This document shows, in pieces, positions 1-9,698 of a stretch of DNA of 64,000 nt (within the stretch, counting starts at the first letter, position 1; each line of letters begins with the position of its first letter). This stretch comes from an uncultured Roseobacter sp. (GTDB lineage: Bacteria > Pseudomonadota > Alphaproteobacteria > Rhodobacterales > Rhodobacteraceae), in the NCBI RefSeq assembly GCF_947495025.1, contig NZ_CANLXG010000005.1, forward strand, positions 1-64,000, given 5' to 3'. Position numbers and translations under genes: made by a program. Below the pieces are notes generated by a model. It made no database searches. It was not told where the DNA came from and was given only the letters and a program-made list of their open reading frames with translations.

Positions 1-364
1 GCGGATAACTGCAAGCGCTGAAACATCGCCGTCTCAGGCGTCAGTGCACTGAAATTTATTTACATAATCCCTATTATAAAATTATTTCGATAGTCTGCAG
101 TCCGTGGTGTTCCTCAAGCTCGATTTCGGCAACACACAAAAGATGTCATCCAAAAGCTGACAACAGGCAAGCCTGAAGCTTGCTTCTGTCAGGATCCGGG
201 TCACCGGTGGTTCCGCGACAATTACGACGGTGTATCGGCGCACTGACTCATGGCCGGCGTTCGGTACTGGGAACATGTGTACGCTGCGCCGTTTCCTGCT
301 GTACTTTACAGGCAACGTTATCCTGCCTACGTAGGAGGTTCTTCTGTATCAGGGCGCTGTCCAA
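1..364. other. AT-rich spacer at the left edge, no gene assigned
   Basis: I see no convincing coding region here. The open frames present are short, and one runs antisense into the ABC exporter that follows. Around 55-95 the DNA is distinctly AT-rich and could hold the promoter of the exporter, but I cannot name -35 and -10 boxes with confidence. The tail of an upstream gene cannot be excluded because the window starts here. Confidence 0.4.
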
Positions 365-2137
365 ATGATCGACCGTTTTCAGGGTAATATCAATTCTGAC
401 ATGCTGCGACGACTGCTGCGTGAGAACCTGAAATTTCAGGCGCTCAACTACGGTATCGCAATGGCCGCAATGATTGTCATCGCGATCACAACCGCACTTA
501 CGGCCTGGATCATGAAGGACATAATCGACTCTCTTGTCCAGTCCGGGGATCGTGGCAGAGTTCTGGCGGTTGCAGCCGGTGTCGCGACGATCTTCACTCT
601 GAAAGGTGCTGCAACCTACACACAAGTGGTTTTCCTCAGCCGCGCCGGCAACCGGATTGTCGCCAACCAGCAACGCAATCTCTACGACCGGCTGCTCGAG
701 CACGGCGTGTCATTTTTCAATTCGCTGGATTCATCAAACATTCTGATGCGGGTAACGAGCTCCGCTCAGGCAGCACGGGCTGTCATTGATACCCTGATCA
801 TGGGCTTTGTGCGTGATCTGCTGACACTGATCGGGCTGATCATCGTGATGGTATACCAGCAGCCTACCCTTTCGCTTTTCTCTTTGATCTTCGGCCCGGT
901 GGCCATCCTTGGCGTTCGCCTCATCCTGAAACGGGTTCGTGGCATCGTCGAAGCAAACATGATGTCGTCCGCAGAAATCATAAAGGTCATCCAGGAGACA
1001 TCCTCCGGCATTCGCGTCGTAAAAGCTTTTGCCCTTGAAAAACATATGGCCGAAAGAATGAATTCAGCGATCTCCAAAGTGGAGGACCGCTCGAATGCAA
1101 TGGCCCGATTGAACGGGGCCACAAGCCCTCTGATGGAGACACTGTCGGGTTTTGCTATCGCCGGCATTGTTGCGCTCAGCGCAGTGGGCGTTTTCGGAAG
1201 CAATGCTACATCACCTGGCGAGCTGATGTCCTTTATTACCGCCTTGCTGATGGCCTACGAACCCGCAAAACGTCTTGCCCGCATGCGTGTGAGCATCGAG
1301 GCGGGGCTTGTCGGCGTAAGCTTCATGTATCAGATCCTCGATACTCCGATCTCCGTAAGAGAATCCCCGAACGCGCGGCCTTTGCCGGACGGGGCTGGCC
1401 AGATAGAATTCAGGGCTGTCGATTTCCGTTACACCGACAAAGAACCGCTGCTGCGCGGCCTGACCGTCACTTTCGAGGCAGGGAAAACAACTGCACTGGT
1501 GGGCCCTTCAGGAGGCGGTAAATCCACAATAATCAATCTCATCCTCAGGCTGTATGATCCCGAAAAAGGAGCCATTGAGATAGACGGGCTGGATATCCGC
1601 GAGACGACTTTCGGGTCCCTGCGCGATAAGATCGGCTTTGTAGGACAGGAGACTTTCCTGTTCGATGGCACACTCAGACAGAATATCGCCCTGGGTCGCG
1701 AAGACGCATCTGATGAAGAGATATATGCGGCGGCCAAAGCGGCAAATGCCCATGATTTTATTCAGAAAATGCCTGAAAAATATGATACTGACGTCGGTGA
1801 AAACGGCGGAAACCTGTCTGGCGGCCAACGGCAGCGGATCGCAATCGCGCGGGCTATTCTGCGAGACAGCCCTGTTCTGATCATGGATGAGGCAACAAGC
1901 GCGCTGGACTCAGAATCCGAACACCTTGTGACCGAGGCCCTGCAGACCCTGTCCAAAGGTCGCACTACCATCGTGATCGCACACAGGCTTTCAACGATCC
2001 TGAGCGCCGACAAAATCGTGGTTATTAAAGACGGAGAAGCGATTGAACAGGGTACTCAGGGCGAATTGCTGTCTCAGAATGGCGTGTTCCGGTCGCTGTA
2101 CGACCGTCAGTTCAGCACTGCAGCGCCGCATGAATGA
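365..2137 (+). CDS. MsbA-type ABC exporter, fused permease and ATPase
   Basis: A 590-residue half-transporter with an N-terminal six-helix membrane domain (about 25-310) and a C-terminal ATPase. Visible motifs are Walker A GPSGGGKST near residue 379, the signature LSGGQRQRIAIARA near 483, Walker B VLIMDEATSALD near 505 and the switch histidine in IVIAHRLST. Domain order and length fit the lipid A/polysaccharide exporter (MsbA/BcrA-type) family, which works as a homodimer in the inner membrane. Beside glycosyltransferases and sugar-modifying genes, export of a lipid-linked glycan or a polysaccharide precursor is the natural inference, but the substrate cannot be read from sequence. The ATG at 365 was chosen because the membrane domain begins soon after it. 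Confidence 0.88.
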   Translation: MIDRFQGNINSDMLRRLLRENLKFQALNYGIAMAAMIVIAITTALTAWIMKDIIDSLVQSGDRGRVLAVAAGVATIFTLKGAATYTQVVFLSRAGNRIVANQQRNLYDRLLEHGVSFFNSLDSSNILMRVTSSAQAARAVIDTLIMGFVRDLLTLIGLIIVMVYQQPTLSLFSLIFGPVAILGVRLILKRVRGIVEANMMSSAEIIKVIQETSSGIRVVKAFALEKHMAERMNSAISKVEDRSNAMARLNGATSPLMETLSGFAIAGIVALSAVGVFGSNATSPGELMSFITALLMAYEPAKRLARMRVSIEAGLVGVSFMYQILDTPISVRESPNARPLPDGAGQIEFRAVDFRYTDKEPLLRGLTVTFEAGKTTALVGPSGGGKSTIINLILRLYDPEKGAIEIDGLDIRETTFGSLRDKIGFVGQETFLFDGTLRQNIALGREDASDEEIYAAAKAANAHDFIQKMPEKYDTDVGENGGNLSGGQRQRIAIARAILRDSPVLIMDEATSALDSESEHLVTEALQTLSKGRTTIVIAHRLSTILSADKIVVIKDGEAIEQGTQGELLSQNGVFRSLYDRQFSTAAPHE

Positions 2138-2508
2138 ATGTCAAGATTCACAGTAACAGATAGTCATACGCGCTGGTGCAGGACAAATGTTCCTGCAACA
2201 GAAGACCAGCGATCTGTGCCAACGCCCCTGCGATGAGCCGGACTGGATTGCAAAACACTCCGGCGGACAGCGCGACATTGAATACAGCAACACTCAAAAA
2301 CGGCTTCCAGACAGATTGGAAACCATTCCTCGCTTTCGCAGGAATGGAACACGTGGAGGTTATCGAAAATGGCAGTGTTTCTCGTGCGGTTGGTCCAGCA
2401 GGCCCTGCCCCTTTTGTCACCCAGAGCCCGGCTATTTGCAGGTGGTGCTTTCACAAAGCCTTTGGTACCGATGGGGAACCATCTCAACGATAGCGCGAGG
2501 AGCCCGAA
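2138..2508. other. Intergenic spacer, nothing recognised
   Basis: This 371-base stretch separates the exporter from the methyltransferase gene on the same strand. Several short frames are open in it on both strands, but none has a plausible ribosome binding site or a recognisable product. I see no terminator hairpin. A good Shine-Dalgarno (GAGGAG, about 2497-2502) sits at the right end and belongs to the next gene. Confidence 0.4.
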
Positions 2509-3651
2509 GTGAGTGGATTCGAAGACAGACTGAAGCAAATGCATGATCTTTATGCAACCAGAACGGTCTGGGATGTGCCCGAGGATTATTTCAGCTGGGG
2601 TCGGGACAAACGTCACTTGCTCGACGATAGTGAGGCTCTTGCTGAAGAGCCTGTCCACAACGAAAAAAAACCGATGATAAAGCGTCTGGCCCGGACAGTA
2701 CGATACGCTCTGAGGAAACTGAGAGGCAGTAACATTCAAGACAGGGATCCTCAGGGCTTTGAGGATTTGCTGCGTATCCGATACGCCAGTTTTGCTAGCA
2801 CATACGATCTGATGAGCAATGAAGCCTCGAAAACGCTTTTCGCTGAGCTGATCTATATGAAGATTGTTGGCCCGGAGAATATGCGTCTGAGCACCTTTAC
2901 CAACGAATTCGTAGAGACTTATGAAAAAGCATCTGACAGTATTCTGAATGCGACCGGGGAACGGCTGATCTATGGCTGGAAACTGAAAAAAGTCAAATTC
3001 GACTCTCCGTCGATCGAGCTTTTTACCGCACCAACGGTAGTAAACAATCATCTTGCAGGTCGGTTATACGAATATAATCACGGTGATGTTCACATCAGTG
3101 TTTGCCCGGGTGATATTGTAATAGACGGGGGCGTAGGCTGGGGCGACACCACCACATATCTGGCCGCCAAGGCCAGTGATGGAAAAGCCGGAAAGGTATT
3201 TGCCTTCGACATTCTGGAAGATGGCCTGACGGTCTTGAAAGAGCAGGTCGCTCTGAATCCTGGCGTAAATGTTGAACCTGTCTTTCTTGCACTGACCGAC
3301 GTTAATGATGAACTTCTGAGCGTCGCCAATCCTGGTCCGGGCGCCTATTTGTCTGATCAGAAAGGTGCAACAACCGTCAAAACATGCAGGATTGACACTT
3401 TCGTTTCGAACCGGAACCTGGAAACTGTCAATTTCATCAAAATGGATATCGAAGGAGCCGAAATCCCTGCACTGACAGGTGCGTCAGATACAATTCGCAA
3501 TTTCAAACCGAAACTGGCAATCAGCGCGTACCACAAGTGGGATGACTTGCTGGCAATTCCCACACTGATTCACTCAATTCGTAATGACTACGAATTCTAT
3601 CTGGACTGCACGACCGGGTTTGGAGGAGAAATCGTTCTGTATTGCAGGTAA
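2509..3651 (+). CDS. FkbM-family SAM-dependent methyltransferase
   Basis: The 380-residue protein has an N-terminal region of unknown role (1-195) and a C-terminal FkbM-type methyltransferase domain. The SAM-binding glycine loop VIDGGVGWGD starts near residue 204, followed by the acidic strand end in VFAFDILEDG, the CRIDTF segment and NFIKMDIEGAE, which are typical of FkbM enzymes. These usually O-methylate sugars in glycans or small molecules. The GTG start at 2509 is preceded by GAGGAG at a good distance. Its position next to an exporter and glycan genes suggests it methylates a surface polysaccharide residue; the actual acceptor is unknown. Confidence 0.85.
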   Translation: MSGFEDRLKQMHDLYATRTVWDVPEDYFSWGRDKRHLLDDSEALAEEPVHNEKKPMIKRLARTVRYALRKLRGSNIQDRDPQGFEDLLRIRYASFASTYDLMSNEASKTLFAELIYMKIVGPENMRLSTFTNEFVETYEKASDSILNATGERLIYGWKLKKVKFDSPSIELFTAPTVVNNHLAGRLYEYNHGDVHISVCPGDIVIDGGVGWGDTTTYLAAKASDGKAGKVFAFDILEDGLTVLKEQVALNPGVNVEPVFLALTDVNDELLSVANPGPGAYLSDQKGATTVKTCRIDTFVSNRNLETVNFIKMDIEGAEIPALTGASDTIRNFKPKLAISAYHKWDDLLAIPTLIHSIRNDYEFYLDCTTGFGGEIVLYCR

Positions 3652-3697
3652 AGCAGTTTCCAGGCCACCATGGCCCCGATACTTCGTGATTGCGCAG

Positions 3698-4885
3698 TTA
3701 AACCGATGCAGAAAGCTGCGGCAGAAAATCGAGCTGATCTACATCCAGAACCGGGATCTCACAGTTCTTCCGGACATCATGACGCTCGGCGAATTCGTTG
3801 TCGATAAAAATCGATCGCTTACCGATGTATGAAGACTTTAGTTGGGTCTTCTTTACTGGAATGATTTTTCGGAAGTAGGTTGGATCAACACCAATAGACG
3901 CCAACGTATCGGCGATGGGCTTTGTGTGTCGGGTAATGAGAGTCAAAGATACGCCGGCACTGTACAGCTTCCGCAGCGCACTAATCCCGTCAACAAGCGG
4001 CCCGCCAAGCCAGGTCAGTGTTTCATCCAGATCAAAATAGGCATGGTCAAAATCAAACCCATACCTGGGAAAATCGTCTTGCCGACACCAGGTGACATCC
4101 CTCGGCGACACAAAATAGTGCGTAACAACCTTTCGACGCAGAAAATTCTGCACGATAATCAAAGGTATGTTTATGCCTACCGCCCGCAGCATCGTCCAGC
4201 TGTCACTGTTATGACAGGCCAGAAGGGACACATCGGGTTTCCCGCCCGATCCGTCATCAGTTATGGACAATGAAAAAATGCTGTTTTCTGAACCGACGAA
4301 CCGCAAAGCTCCAAATTCCGCGCTTTGAATATCGGAATGCAACTCTGGCGAAAACAGATTCAGAGACGTTCGGCTGCCATCGATACCAGCCCACATGCCT
4401 CCCAGAAACCGGGGTACGCCTTCATAGTCCAGCATCAATACAACATCGGCGCGCCACGCTTCGCCCGACCCTGCAAGGTGTGTACTGATACAGCGGGCAA
4501 CGATGGCGCCCAGGGATCCGGATTGATCGACTGGCACAGCTGGGTTTTTACGACTGGCAGTCTGCAAAGGCTGTCGGTTTTTAAGGTCCCACACACACTC
4601 ACTCAGATATCCACCCAGATTTACCGGATCATCAAAGTGTTCGATTACTACCTCTCCGCCGAGGCAAAAGATGACGAGTACCGGTTCATCCGCGGGAAAG
4701 GTCGCATCCGTAAGACTGTCGAGGCAACACCAACTCATGTGGACATGACCAGATGTATCGAATGGTGCCCTCTCCGACGCTATCAGGAATGTGCAATGCG
4801 TCGAGAACCGCAGGCTGCGGCAGATATTGACGAACTGCCGGGTGACGTCACCGATCAGGATACACGGCGGATACTGCTGTCTCAT
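3698..4885 (-). CDS. HAD-fold protein with a long unassigned N-terminal domain
   Basis: A 395-residue protein. The last third is a haloacid-dehalogenase fold: motif I is FDLDETLTW near residue 283, a motif II-like LITRHT lies about 30 residues later, and the acidic motif IV is IFIDNEFAERHD. The first 270 residues do not resemble a domain I can name. They contain several hydrophobic strands and could be a Rossmann-like sugar or nucleotide binding unit. The gene overlaps the end of the sulfotransferase-like gene by four bases, so the two are probably translated together. HAD proteins in glycan loci often act as sugar-phosphate phosphatases, but that role is inference. Confidence 0.65.
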   Translation of the reverse strand: MRQQYPPCILIGDVTRQFVNICRSLRFSTHCTFLIASERAPFDTSGHVHMSWCCLDSLTDATFPADEPVLVIFCLGGEVVIEHFDDPVNLGGYLSECVWDLKNRQPLQTASRKNPAVPVDQSGSLGAIVARCISTHLAGSGEAWRADVVLMLDYEGVPRFLGGMWAGIDGSRTSLNLFSPELHSDIQSAEFGALRFVGSENSIFSLSITDDGSGGKPDVSLLACHNSDSWTMLRAVGINIPLIIVQNFLRRKVVTHYFVSPRDVTWCRQDDFPRYGFDFDHAYFDLDETLTWLGGPLVDGISALRKLYSAGVSLTLITRHTKPIADTLASIGVDPTYFRKIIPVKKTQLKSSYIGKRSIFIDNEFAERHDVRKNCEIPVLDVDQLDFLPQLSASV

Positions 4886-5730
4886 CTGAACCCGAAATAT
4901 CCAAGTGACGAAAGGTCGTACCCTGTACCTAGATACGCCTGAAGCTTCCTGTTGTCCTCATCGAACGCCTCAAGAATCTCGTTTTTTTGTTCAGAATTCA
5001 GGTTCGGTATGAAAGTCTTTTCATCCTTGGCAAAATAACCCTCAGCCGACTTCTTTTTCTTGTTGAAATGACTGCCCTCCAGGTTCTGTCGCACCCCTTC
5101 CAGGTCTGCCCCCAGTAAATCCGCCATCGCCTTACTTGCAGCGCTAAGATCACTCCGCCACTCTTCGAAAAGGAATACTCTGGGTACGCCAGCCCCAAAG
5201 ACGTTTTCAAGAATCTGAATGTAGGTATAGAAGCGATAAATTTCGAAGCCACTGGGGTCAATGTTGCCTGCCTCATCAAACAGCAGGTCCACGTTTTTAT
5301 ATTTTTTCAGATTATATTCTTCGACGTATTGCGAAAAAATCAGATCAGCCTGATTTCGGATCACAATCAAAGGAATGAACTCGATACCCTCTCCATATAC
5401 CGCCTCAATCTGCTCTTTCACTGCACGCGGAAAGTTGGACGGATCCTCAATATCATCACCGTAATTATTGCGTCTGAGCTTGTAGGGTGCAGTAAAGCTC
5501 TCATCACTCAGGATGTTGAGCATGCCTTCTTTGAACTCGAGAGAGTGTGGCAGTATATCCTGACGGTTGAACAATCTGCTGCTCGGTCTCAGGTCCAGGT
5601 GCTCAGCCGGGTCGTTAAGGCGCCAGGTTTTGAGATTGACCAGCCCCTGCTCGTGCAACGGCTGAAACAATCCGAACTGCAGCGTGGACGACATGGCTTT
5701 CGGAAAGCCAAAGTGAAGTAGGACTCGCAT
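4882..5730 (-). CDS. Sulfotransferase-like P-loop protein
   Basis: A 282-residue protein whose N-terminus, FGFPKAMSSTLQ (residues 7-18), looks like the 5'-phosphosulfate loop of PAPS-dependent sulfotransferases. IRNQADLIFSQY (about 124-135) resembles the 3'-phosphate binding segment. The spacing between the two is as expected for the fold. In this position it would be predicted to sulfate a capsular or O-antigen sugar, which is common in marine bacteria. It lies in a minus-strand run with the epimerase, WbqC and HAD genes. No close family assignment is possible by eye, so the call is at fold level. Confidence 0.6.
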   Translation of the reverse strand: MRVLLHFGFPKAMSSTLQFGLFQPLHEQGLVNLKTWRLNDPAEHLDLRPSSRLFNRQDILPHSLEFKEGMLNILSDESFTAPYKLRRNNYGDDIEDPSNFPRAVKEQIEAVYGEGIEFIPLIVIRNQADLIFSQYVEEYNLKKYKNVDLLFDEAGNIDPSGFEIYRFYTYIQILENVFGAGVPRVFLFEEWRSDLSAASKAMADLLGADLEGVRQNLEGSHFNKKKKSAEGYFAKDEKTFIPNLNSEQKNEILEAFDEDNRKLQAYLGTGYDLSSLGYFGFR

Positions 5731-5739
5731 CTGTTTCCC

Positions 5740-6459
5740 TTACGTTTTACACCACTCACCGAGTGCCCCGGGTCCGATCCACATAAGTGTGTCAATCACC
5801 GACAAATCCGGTACAAATTCAAACCCGGGCGTCTCATACAAAAGTTCACAGGGCTCGTAAAATTCAAGTTCGATACCTGCACGGCGATAGACTTCAGGAT
5901 CAAACAAAGAGCGTCCGCCCGGAGCGTTGGAGTAAATACGGGCCCCTATCTCTTTGCTGATGTGGCAGGCCCATTCACCCGGAGCCATTGCATCAGGCAA
6001 CTCCACGGGCATTTGCGACAGAACGTCAATCCTCGTATCGATATTCAGAAGTACACACAGAGATGACAGACAGAAAGTGTTCAGATCCGCTATCGTTTCA
6101 TGATCATCCGCAATACAGGTCTGAACAAATTCAATCGTTACTCTGTAGTAAGGAGCGGAGTGCTCATAGATTCTGAGGGCATCCAAAAGATCTGCGCGCC
6201 AGCCGACCGACCCTAACCCGGCATCCTTGATACTGCCACGGGATGCGCCTTTGGCGACTGGCACATTGATGTAGCTCCAGCCCGACTGCTTGTTCAGGAT
6301 TCTGTTTCGGGTGACGTAGGACTTACGCGAGAACTTCGGAGTGTCGAAAACTATCCATCTGTCGCATTGCGCAATATGGCGGAGTTGCTGCGCATAAGGA
6401 AAAAAGTAGGGCTGCATAATCCCAAGCCTTCCAGCACCCTCGGGCCAAAGCTTGCTCAC
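5740..6459 (-). CDS. WbqC-family protein
   Basis: The 239-residue product begins with the WbqC hallmark: GIMQPYFFPYAQ (residues 13-24), then a conserved Asp in CDRWIVFDT and the basic SYVTRNRIL stretch. Members occur in O-antigen and capsule clusters, and some are proposed to act in amide transfer to amino sugars, but the biochemical role is poorly defined. It is 13 bases downstream of the epimerase stop, so it is probably co-transcribed with it. No membrane segment or signal peptide is visible. Confidence 0.8.
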   Translation of the reverse strand: MSKLWPEGAGRLGIMQPYFFPYAQQLRHIAQCDRWIVFDTPKFSRKSYVTRNRILNKQSGWSYINVPVAKGASRGSIKDAGLGSVGWRADLLDALRIYEHSAPYYRVTIEFVQTCIADDHETIADLNTFCLSSLCVLLNIDTRIDVLSQMPVELPDAMAPGEWACHISKEIGARIYSNAPGGRSLFDPEVYRRAGIELEFYEPCELLYETPGFEFVPDLSVIDTLMWIGPGALGEWCKT

Positions 6460-6472
6460 AGAGACATCTCAG

Positions 6473-7465
6473 TTACCATCCCCATTTGCGGACACAGTCG
6501 CCGTCTTCCAGCGCCTGCTTAAGGCGCCTCAGCATGCCGTCCAGCAAAACAGGTTCGTACCCAAGTTTCTCTTTCTGTTCGTCGACGTTGTAGATAGCGC
6601 ACTTGTAAGTTCTTTTATCCGGAAAATATTCATAGACGACGTTGTTCGGGTCCGGCGAAAATACAGTGCCGATGCTGCGTACAAAATTTTCCGTAGTCAC
6701 AGCTTCGCCGGTGCCAACATTGAACGTTCCACCATTTAGATCGCTCTCGTAACACAGCTCAATCAGGGACATCAGATTATCAATGTGAACGTAATCCCGG
6801 ACCATATCCTTGTCGCCCCAGATCTGCAGTGGTCGCCCTGCCATCGCTTCACGAATAATCTGAAGAAATGGCATCATGGCCGGTTTGCCGTGGCTCAGAT
6901 AAAAGGGCGTTTCCGGGATCAGAAAAATCATGGGCAGTCGCAGATTGAAGACCCTTACACCGAAGGCATTTCCATAATAATCACCGATCATCTTGGCACT
7001 GGTCTTCGTGATCGCATACATAACGTGATCGCCGCTGTAGTTGATCGCTGGCGGAAGATCGTTTTCCAGAAATCTGTCATTGCGCCAGTACTCTTCGTAG
7101 TCGCGATGAGAGGTCGTGTAGACATACGCCGGAATCTGGTTCGTTCTGACAAATTCCAGAACATTGAAAACACCTGAGATGTTCACATCAACATAGGACT
7201 GCAAGGTCGCGTCAAGATCGGTCTTTTCTGACGTTGGCAGGATGCTGGGCTGAACACCGGCAAAATTGATCACCAGATCAACATCGCGCGGCAGCAGTTC
7301 ATACAGCGTTTTGTCTCTGATGTCGCCGCGGACAAATGTCATCTTCGGATGTGACAGAGAAAAATCTGAACGACCAACCCCAAAAACAGTCCAGCCGTTG
7401 TCCAGAAACCGTTTTGCGCAGTACCGCCCACAGTTTCCGGTCGCTCCGAAAATAAGTACTCTCAT
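6473..7465 (-). CDS. NAD-dependent sugar epimerase/dehydratase
   Basis: A 330-residue extended short-chain dehydrogenase. The Rossmann motif GATGNCGRY is at residues 8-16 and the catalytic YxxxK is Y150-A-I-T-K154. The length is typical for nucleotide-sugar epimerases or 4,6-dehydratases. The product sugar cannot be told from the sequence. It is the first gene of a minus-strand unit running on to WbqC, the sulfotransferase-like gene and the HAD gene, and it likely supplies an activated sugar for the surface glycan. The 296-base spacer upstream, shared with a divergent glycosyltransferase, is the likely promoter region. Confidence 0.88.
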   Translation of the reverse strand: MRVLIFGATGNCGRYCAKRFLDNGWTVFGVGRSDFSLSHPKMTFVRGDIRDKTLYELLPRDVDLVINFAGVQPSILPTSEKTDLDATLQSYVDVNISGVFNVLEFVRTNQIPAYVYTTSHRDYEEYWRNDRFLENDLPPAINYSGDHVMYAITKTSAKMIGDYYGNAFGVRVFNLRLPMIFLIPETPFYLSHGKPAMMPFLQIIREAMAGRPLQIWGDKDMVRDYVHIDNLMSLIELCYESDLNGGTFNVGTGEAVTTENFVRSIGTVFSPDPNNVVYEYFPDKRTYKCAIYNVDEQKEKLGYEPVLLDGMLRRLKQALEDGDCVRKWGW

Positions 7466-7761
7466 AGTCTGATCAGTCCTTCTAACCGGGTTCCGGCATA
7501 CAGGTCACGACCCCACAAGGCAACGCGTTCCTTACAAGCCAAAGTTGTTTCCGCTGCGAGGTTGAGCAGAATGCTGCGCACCCCCGAATGACCCATTTCA
7601 CACAATGCTTCAGGCATTCCGGCATGACTTGACCGTTCCAAACACATAGCATACCGATGGACGAAACGGCATGCGTGGGAACACCTTTGCGTTGAAAACT
7701 GACGCCGCGCCCGCCGTCCCGATGAGGGGTTTCACGGAAAAAGCAGAGAGCAGTTGACCTG

Positions 7762-8613
7762 ATGCCACAAGCGAAAAGCCTGACTTGTATCGTCAACAAC
7801 TACAATCGCTGCCATTTCATTCCAAAATGTCTCGAAAGCATACTCGCGCAGAAAGTCGACTTCCCGGTCGATATCGTAGTTGTCGACGATTTTTCGACTG
7901 ACCGATCGAAGGAAACTGTCGCGGAGATAAAACGTGCGCATCCCGACGCCAGCATTCACTTTCTTTCCACCACGGCCAATACCGGCCTGGGAAAAAGGGC
8001 GATCATCGAACTTGATGCGGCTCTGAAGCCTTTCATGCAAGCACGCTATTACTACAGGATCGACTCAGACGACTATATTACCGACCCGACCAAGTTTGCA
8101 AAACAGGTCGCCGCCCTGGAGGCGCATCCGGAGTGCGTAGCAGCCTGTCATCGATACAACATTCTGGAAGATGCCACAGGTCGGGAGCATGTCGAGAAAG
8201 GTTTGCCGGCTGGCATTTATTCAACGTCAGATCTGATCGACCTGTGGGGCTCTGTTGTGCTCTATTCTCATGCTTCAACTTACCTCTACCGCAACATTCA
8301 TCAGGCCGTGATGCCACCGCTCTTTCGAGACCAGTCGTGGGCCGTGGGAGATGTGATATATAACTGGATAATGCTGCGGGACGGCAAAATCTTCGTTTCC
8401 GAAGACGTTATGTCCACGTACCGAGTGCATTCTGGTGGCGTCTGGAATTCTCTGACTGAGCAGGAAAAAAACCGTGCCAACAGTGCACTGAACTACAAAG
8501 TTTTCCGGGCGTTCACGCCAGCCAACAAACTTCGGTTTGCCACAAGGAAGCTCAGAAGGCGGTCTCTCCGCATATGGAACAGGATTTCCACGTCAGGAAC
8601 GAAGGTCAGCTGA
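7762..8613 (+). CDS. GT2-family glycosyltransferase
   Basis: The 283-residue protein has the GT-A fold opening TCIVNNYNRCHFIPKCLESIL, the nucleotide-binding VVVDDFSTD and the metal-binding DxD-type IDSDDYI, all in the order of family 2 inverting glycosyltransferases. It has no membrane anchor, so it acts on the cytoplasmic side of the inner membrane. The stop overlaps the start of the next gene (TGATG), which indicates coupled translation with a DegT-type enzyme. Donor and acceptor are not predictable. Confidence 0.85.
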   Translation: MPQAKSLTCIVNNYNRCHFIPKCLESILAQKVDFPVDIVVVDDFSTDRSKETVAEIKRAHPDASIHFLSTTANTGLGKRAIIELDAALKPFMQARYYYRIDSDDYITDPTKFAKQVAALEAHPECVAACHRYNILEDATGREHVEKGLPAGIYSTSDLIDLWGSVVLYSHASTYLYRNIHQAVMPPLFRDQSWAVGDVIYNWIMLRDGKIFVSEDVMSTYRVHSGGVWNSLTEQEKNRANSALNYKVFRAFTPANKLRFATRKLRRRSLRIWNRISTSGTKVS

Positions 8614-9698
8614 TGGTGCATTTACTACGGTGCCCCCGGGTATCGCTGCCCAATATAACCAAATATCTTGAAACGGCTGACGCCGCTCAGACATATTCAA
8701 ATTTTGGACCCTGCAGTCGGCTTTTACAGAAACGACTGGCAGAACAGCTATCTGTGCCGGTTGAATCGACATGCCTGGGATCAAATGCAACAGCCCTCTT
8801 GTCGGCGGCCTGCGAAGTGGTTTCCAGCGAAAACGGCCCGCGGTGCCGTGGGTTTTTCCCGGTATTTTCCTTTTTTGCGACGTTTTCAGTCGCAAAAATG
8901 CTGGATCGGGAATGCCTGTGGTATGATCTCGACGAAGCTCTTTTGCCTGTGATAGACGACTGTCCTGCCCCTCAGGATTTAGTTTACCTGACCGCAACAT
9001 TCGGTACGAGCAGCCTCGAAAGGCTGTTTGATTTTGCAGCCAGCGTTCCATGCCCTGTCATTATTGACGCAGCGGCCTGCCTTCCCGCCCTGCTCTACAA
9101 CAGGCAAAAGCTGAGCAACATACCGCCCAATGTGATCGTAGTGTTTTCGCTGCATGCAACGAAGTTACTGAGCGCAGGCGAAGGTGGATTCTGCGTTTTC
9201 GGGAACAACATCCCGGATCACATAGAGAAACTCACGAACTTTGGAATTGATACCAAAAGGTCGCAAAAATGGGAGCGATCGTTCAATGCGAAAATGTCCG
9301 AGTTCAACGCTGCCGTCGGCCTCAGCAGTCTTGATGACTTCGAGACCAATGTGCAGACAATTATGCAGGCAAAAGAACAGGCCAGCAGTGTGGCGCAAGG
9401 CTATGGTCTGAACCTCTATCATGACTTCAGGACCCCTACTCTGACGCTGAATCTGCGCGTCAACGACGCTGCCGGCCTTATATCTGAAATGGTTGAAAAC
9501 GGTTTTGAACTGCGCCAGTGGTGGTCACTCTCTCCGGAGGCCGACAGGACGATTCACCCGAATTCGTTTGCGCTTCATTCCGGTCTTCTGGGCCTTCCGT
9601 TCGACTGGACCTGCGTGAATACGTATTTTGAGCCTATGTGCGAAATGCTGACATCAACACCCAGGGCACGCCAGATGTTGAGCTGGTCTGATTGTTGA
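8613..9698 (+). CDS. DegT/DnrJ/EryC1-family aminotransferase-like protein
   Basis: A 361-residue PLP-fold protein. The segment FSLHATKLLSAGEGGF carries the candidate PLP lysine (K184) and VIIDAAACLP carries the aspartate that would pair with the pyridine nitrogen (D152), both as in the DegT family of sugar aminotransferases. The start at 8613 gives a one-base overlap with the upstream stop. An earlier in-frame ATG at 8574 would overlap by 40 bases and is less likely. It presumably makes an amino sugar, but the family also includes non-sugar enzymes. This copy looks more divergent than the FdtB-like one at 15742-16845. Confidence 0.75.
   Translation: MVHLLRCPRVSLPNITKYLETADAAQTYSNFGPCSRLLQKRLAEQLSVPVESTCLGSNATALLSAACEVVSSENGPRCRGFFPVFSFFATFSVAKMLDRECLWYDLDEALLPVIDDCPAPQDLVYLTATFGTSSLERLFDFAASVPCPVIIDAAACLPALLYNRQKLSNIPPNVIVVFSLHATKLLSAGEGGFCVFGNNIPDHIEKLTNFGIDTKRSQKWERSFNAKMSEFNAAVGLSSLDDFETNVQTIMQAKEQASSVAQGYGLNLYHDFRTPTLTLNLRVNDAAGLISEMVENGFELRQWWSLSPEADRTIHPNSFALHSGLLGLPFDWTCVNTYFEPMCEMLTSTPRARQMLSWSDC

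Noticed and set aside
2176..2546. Plus-strand ORFs of 105 and 119 codons before the FkbM gene
   Set aside because: They overlap one another and run into the methyltransferase gene in another frame; no supporting start signals.
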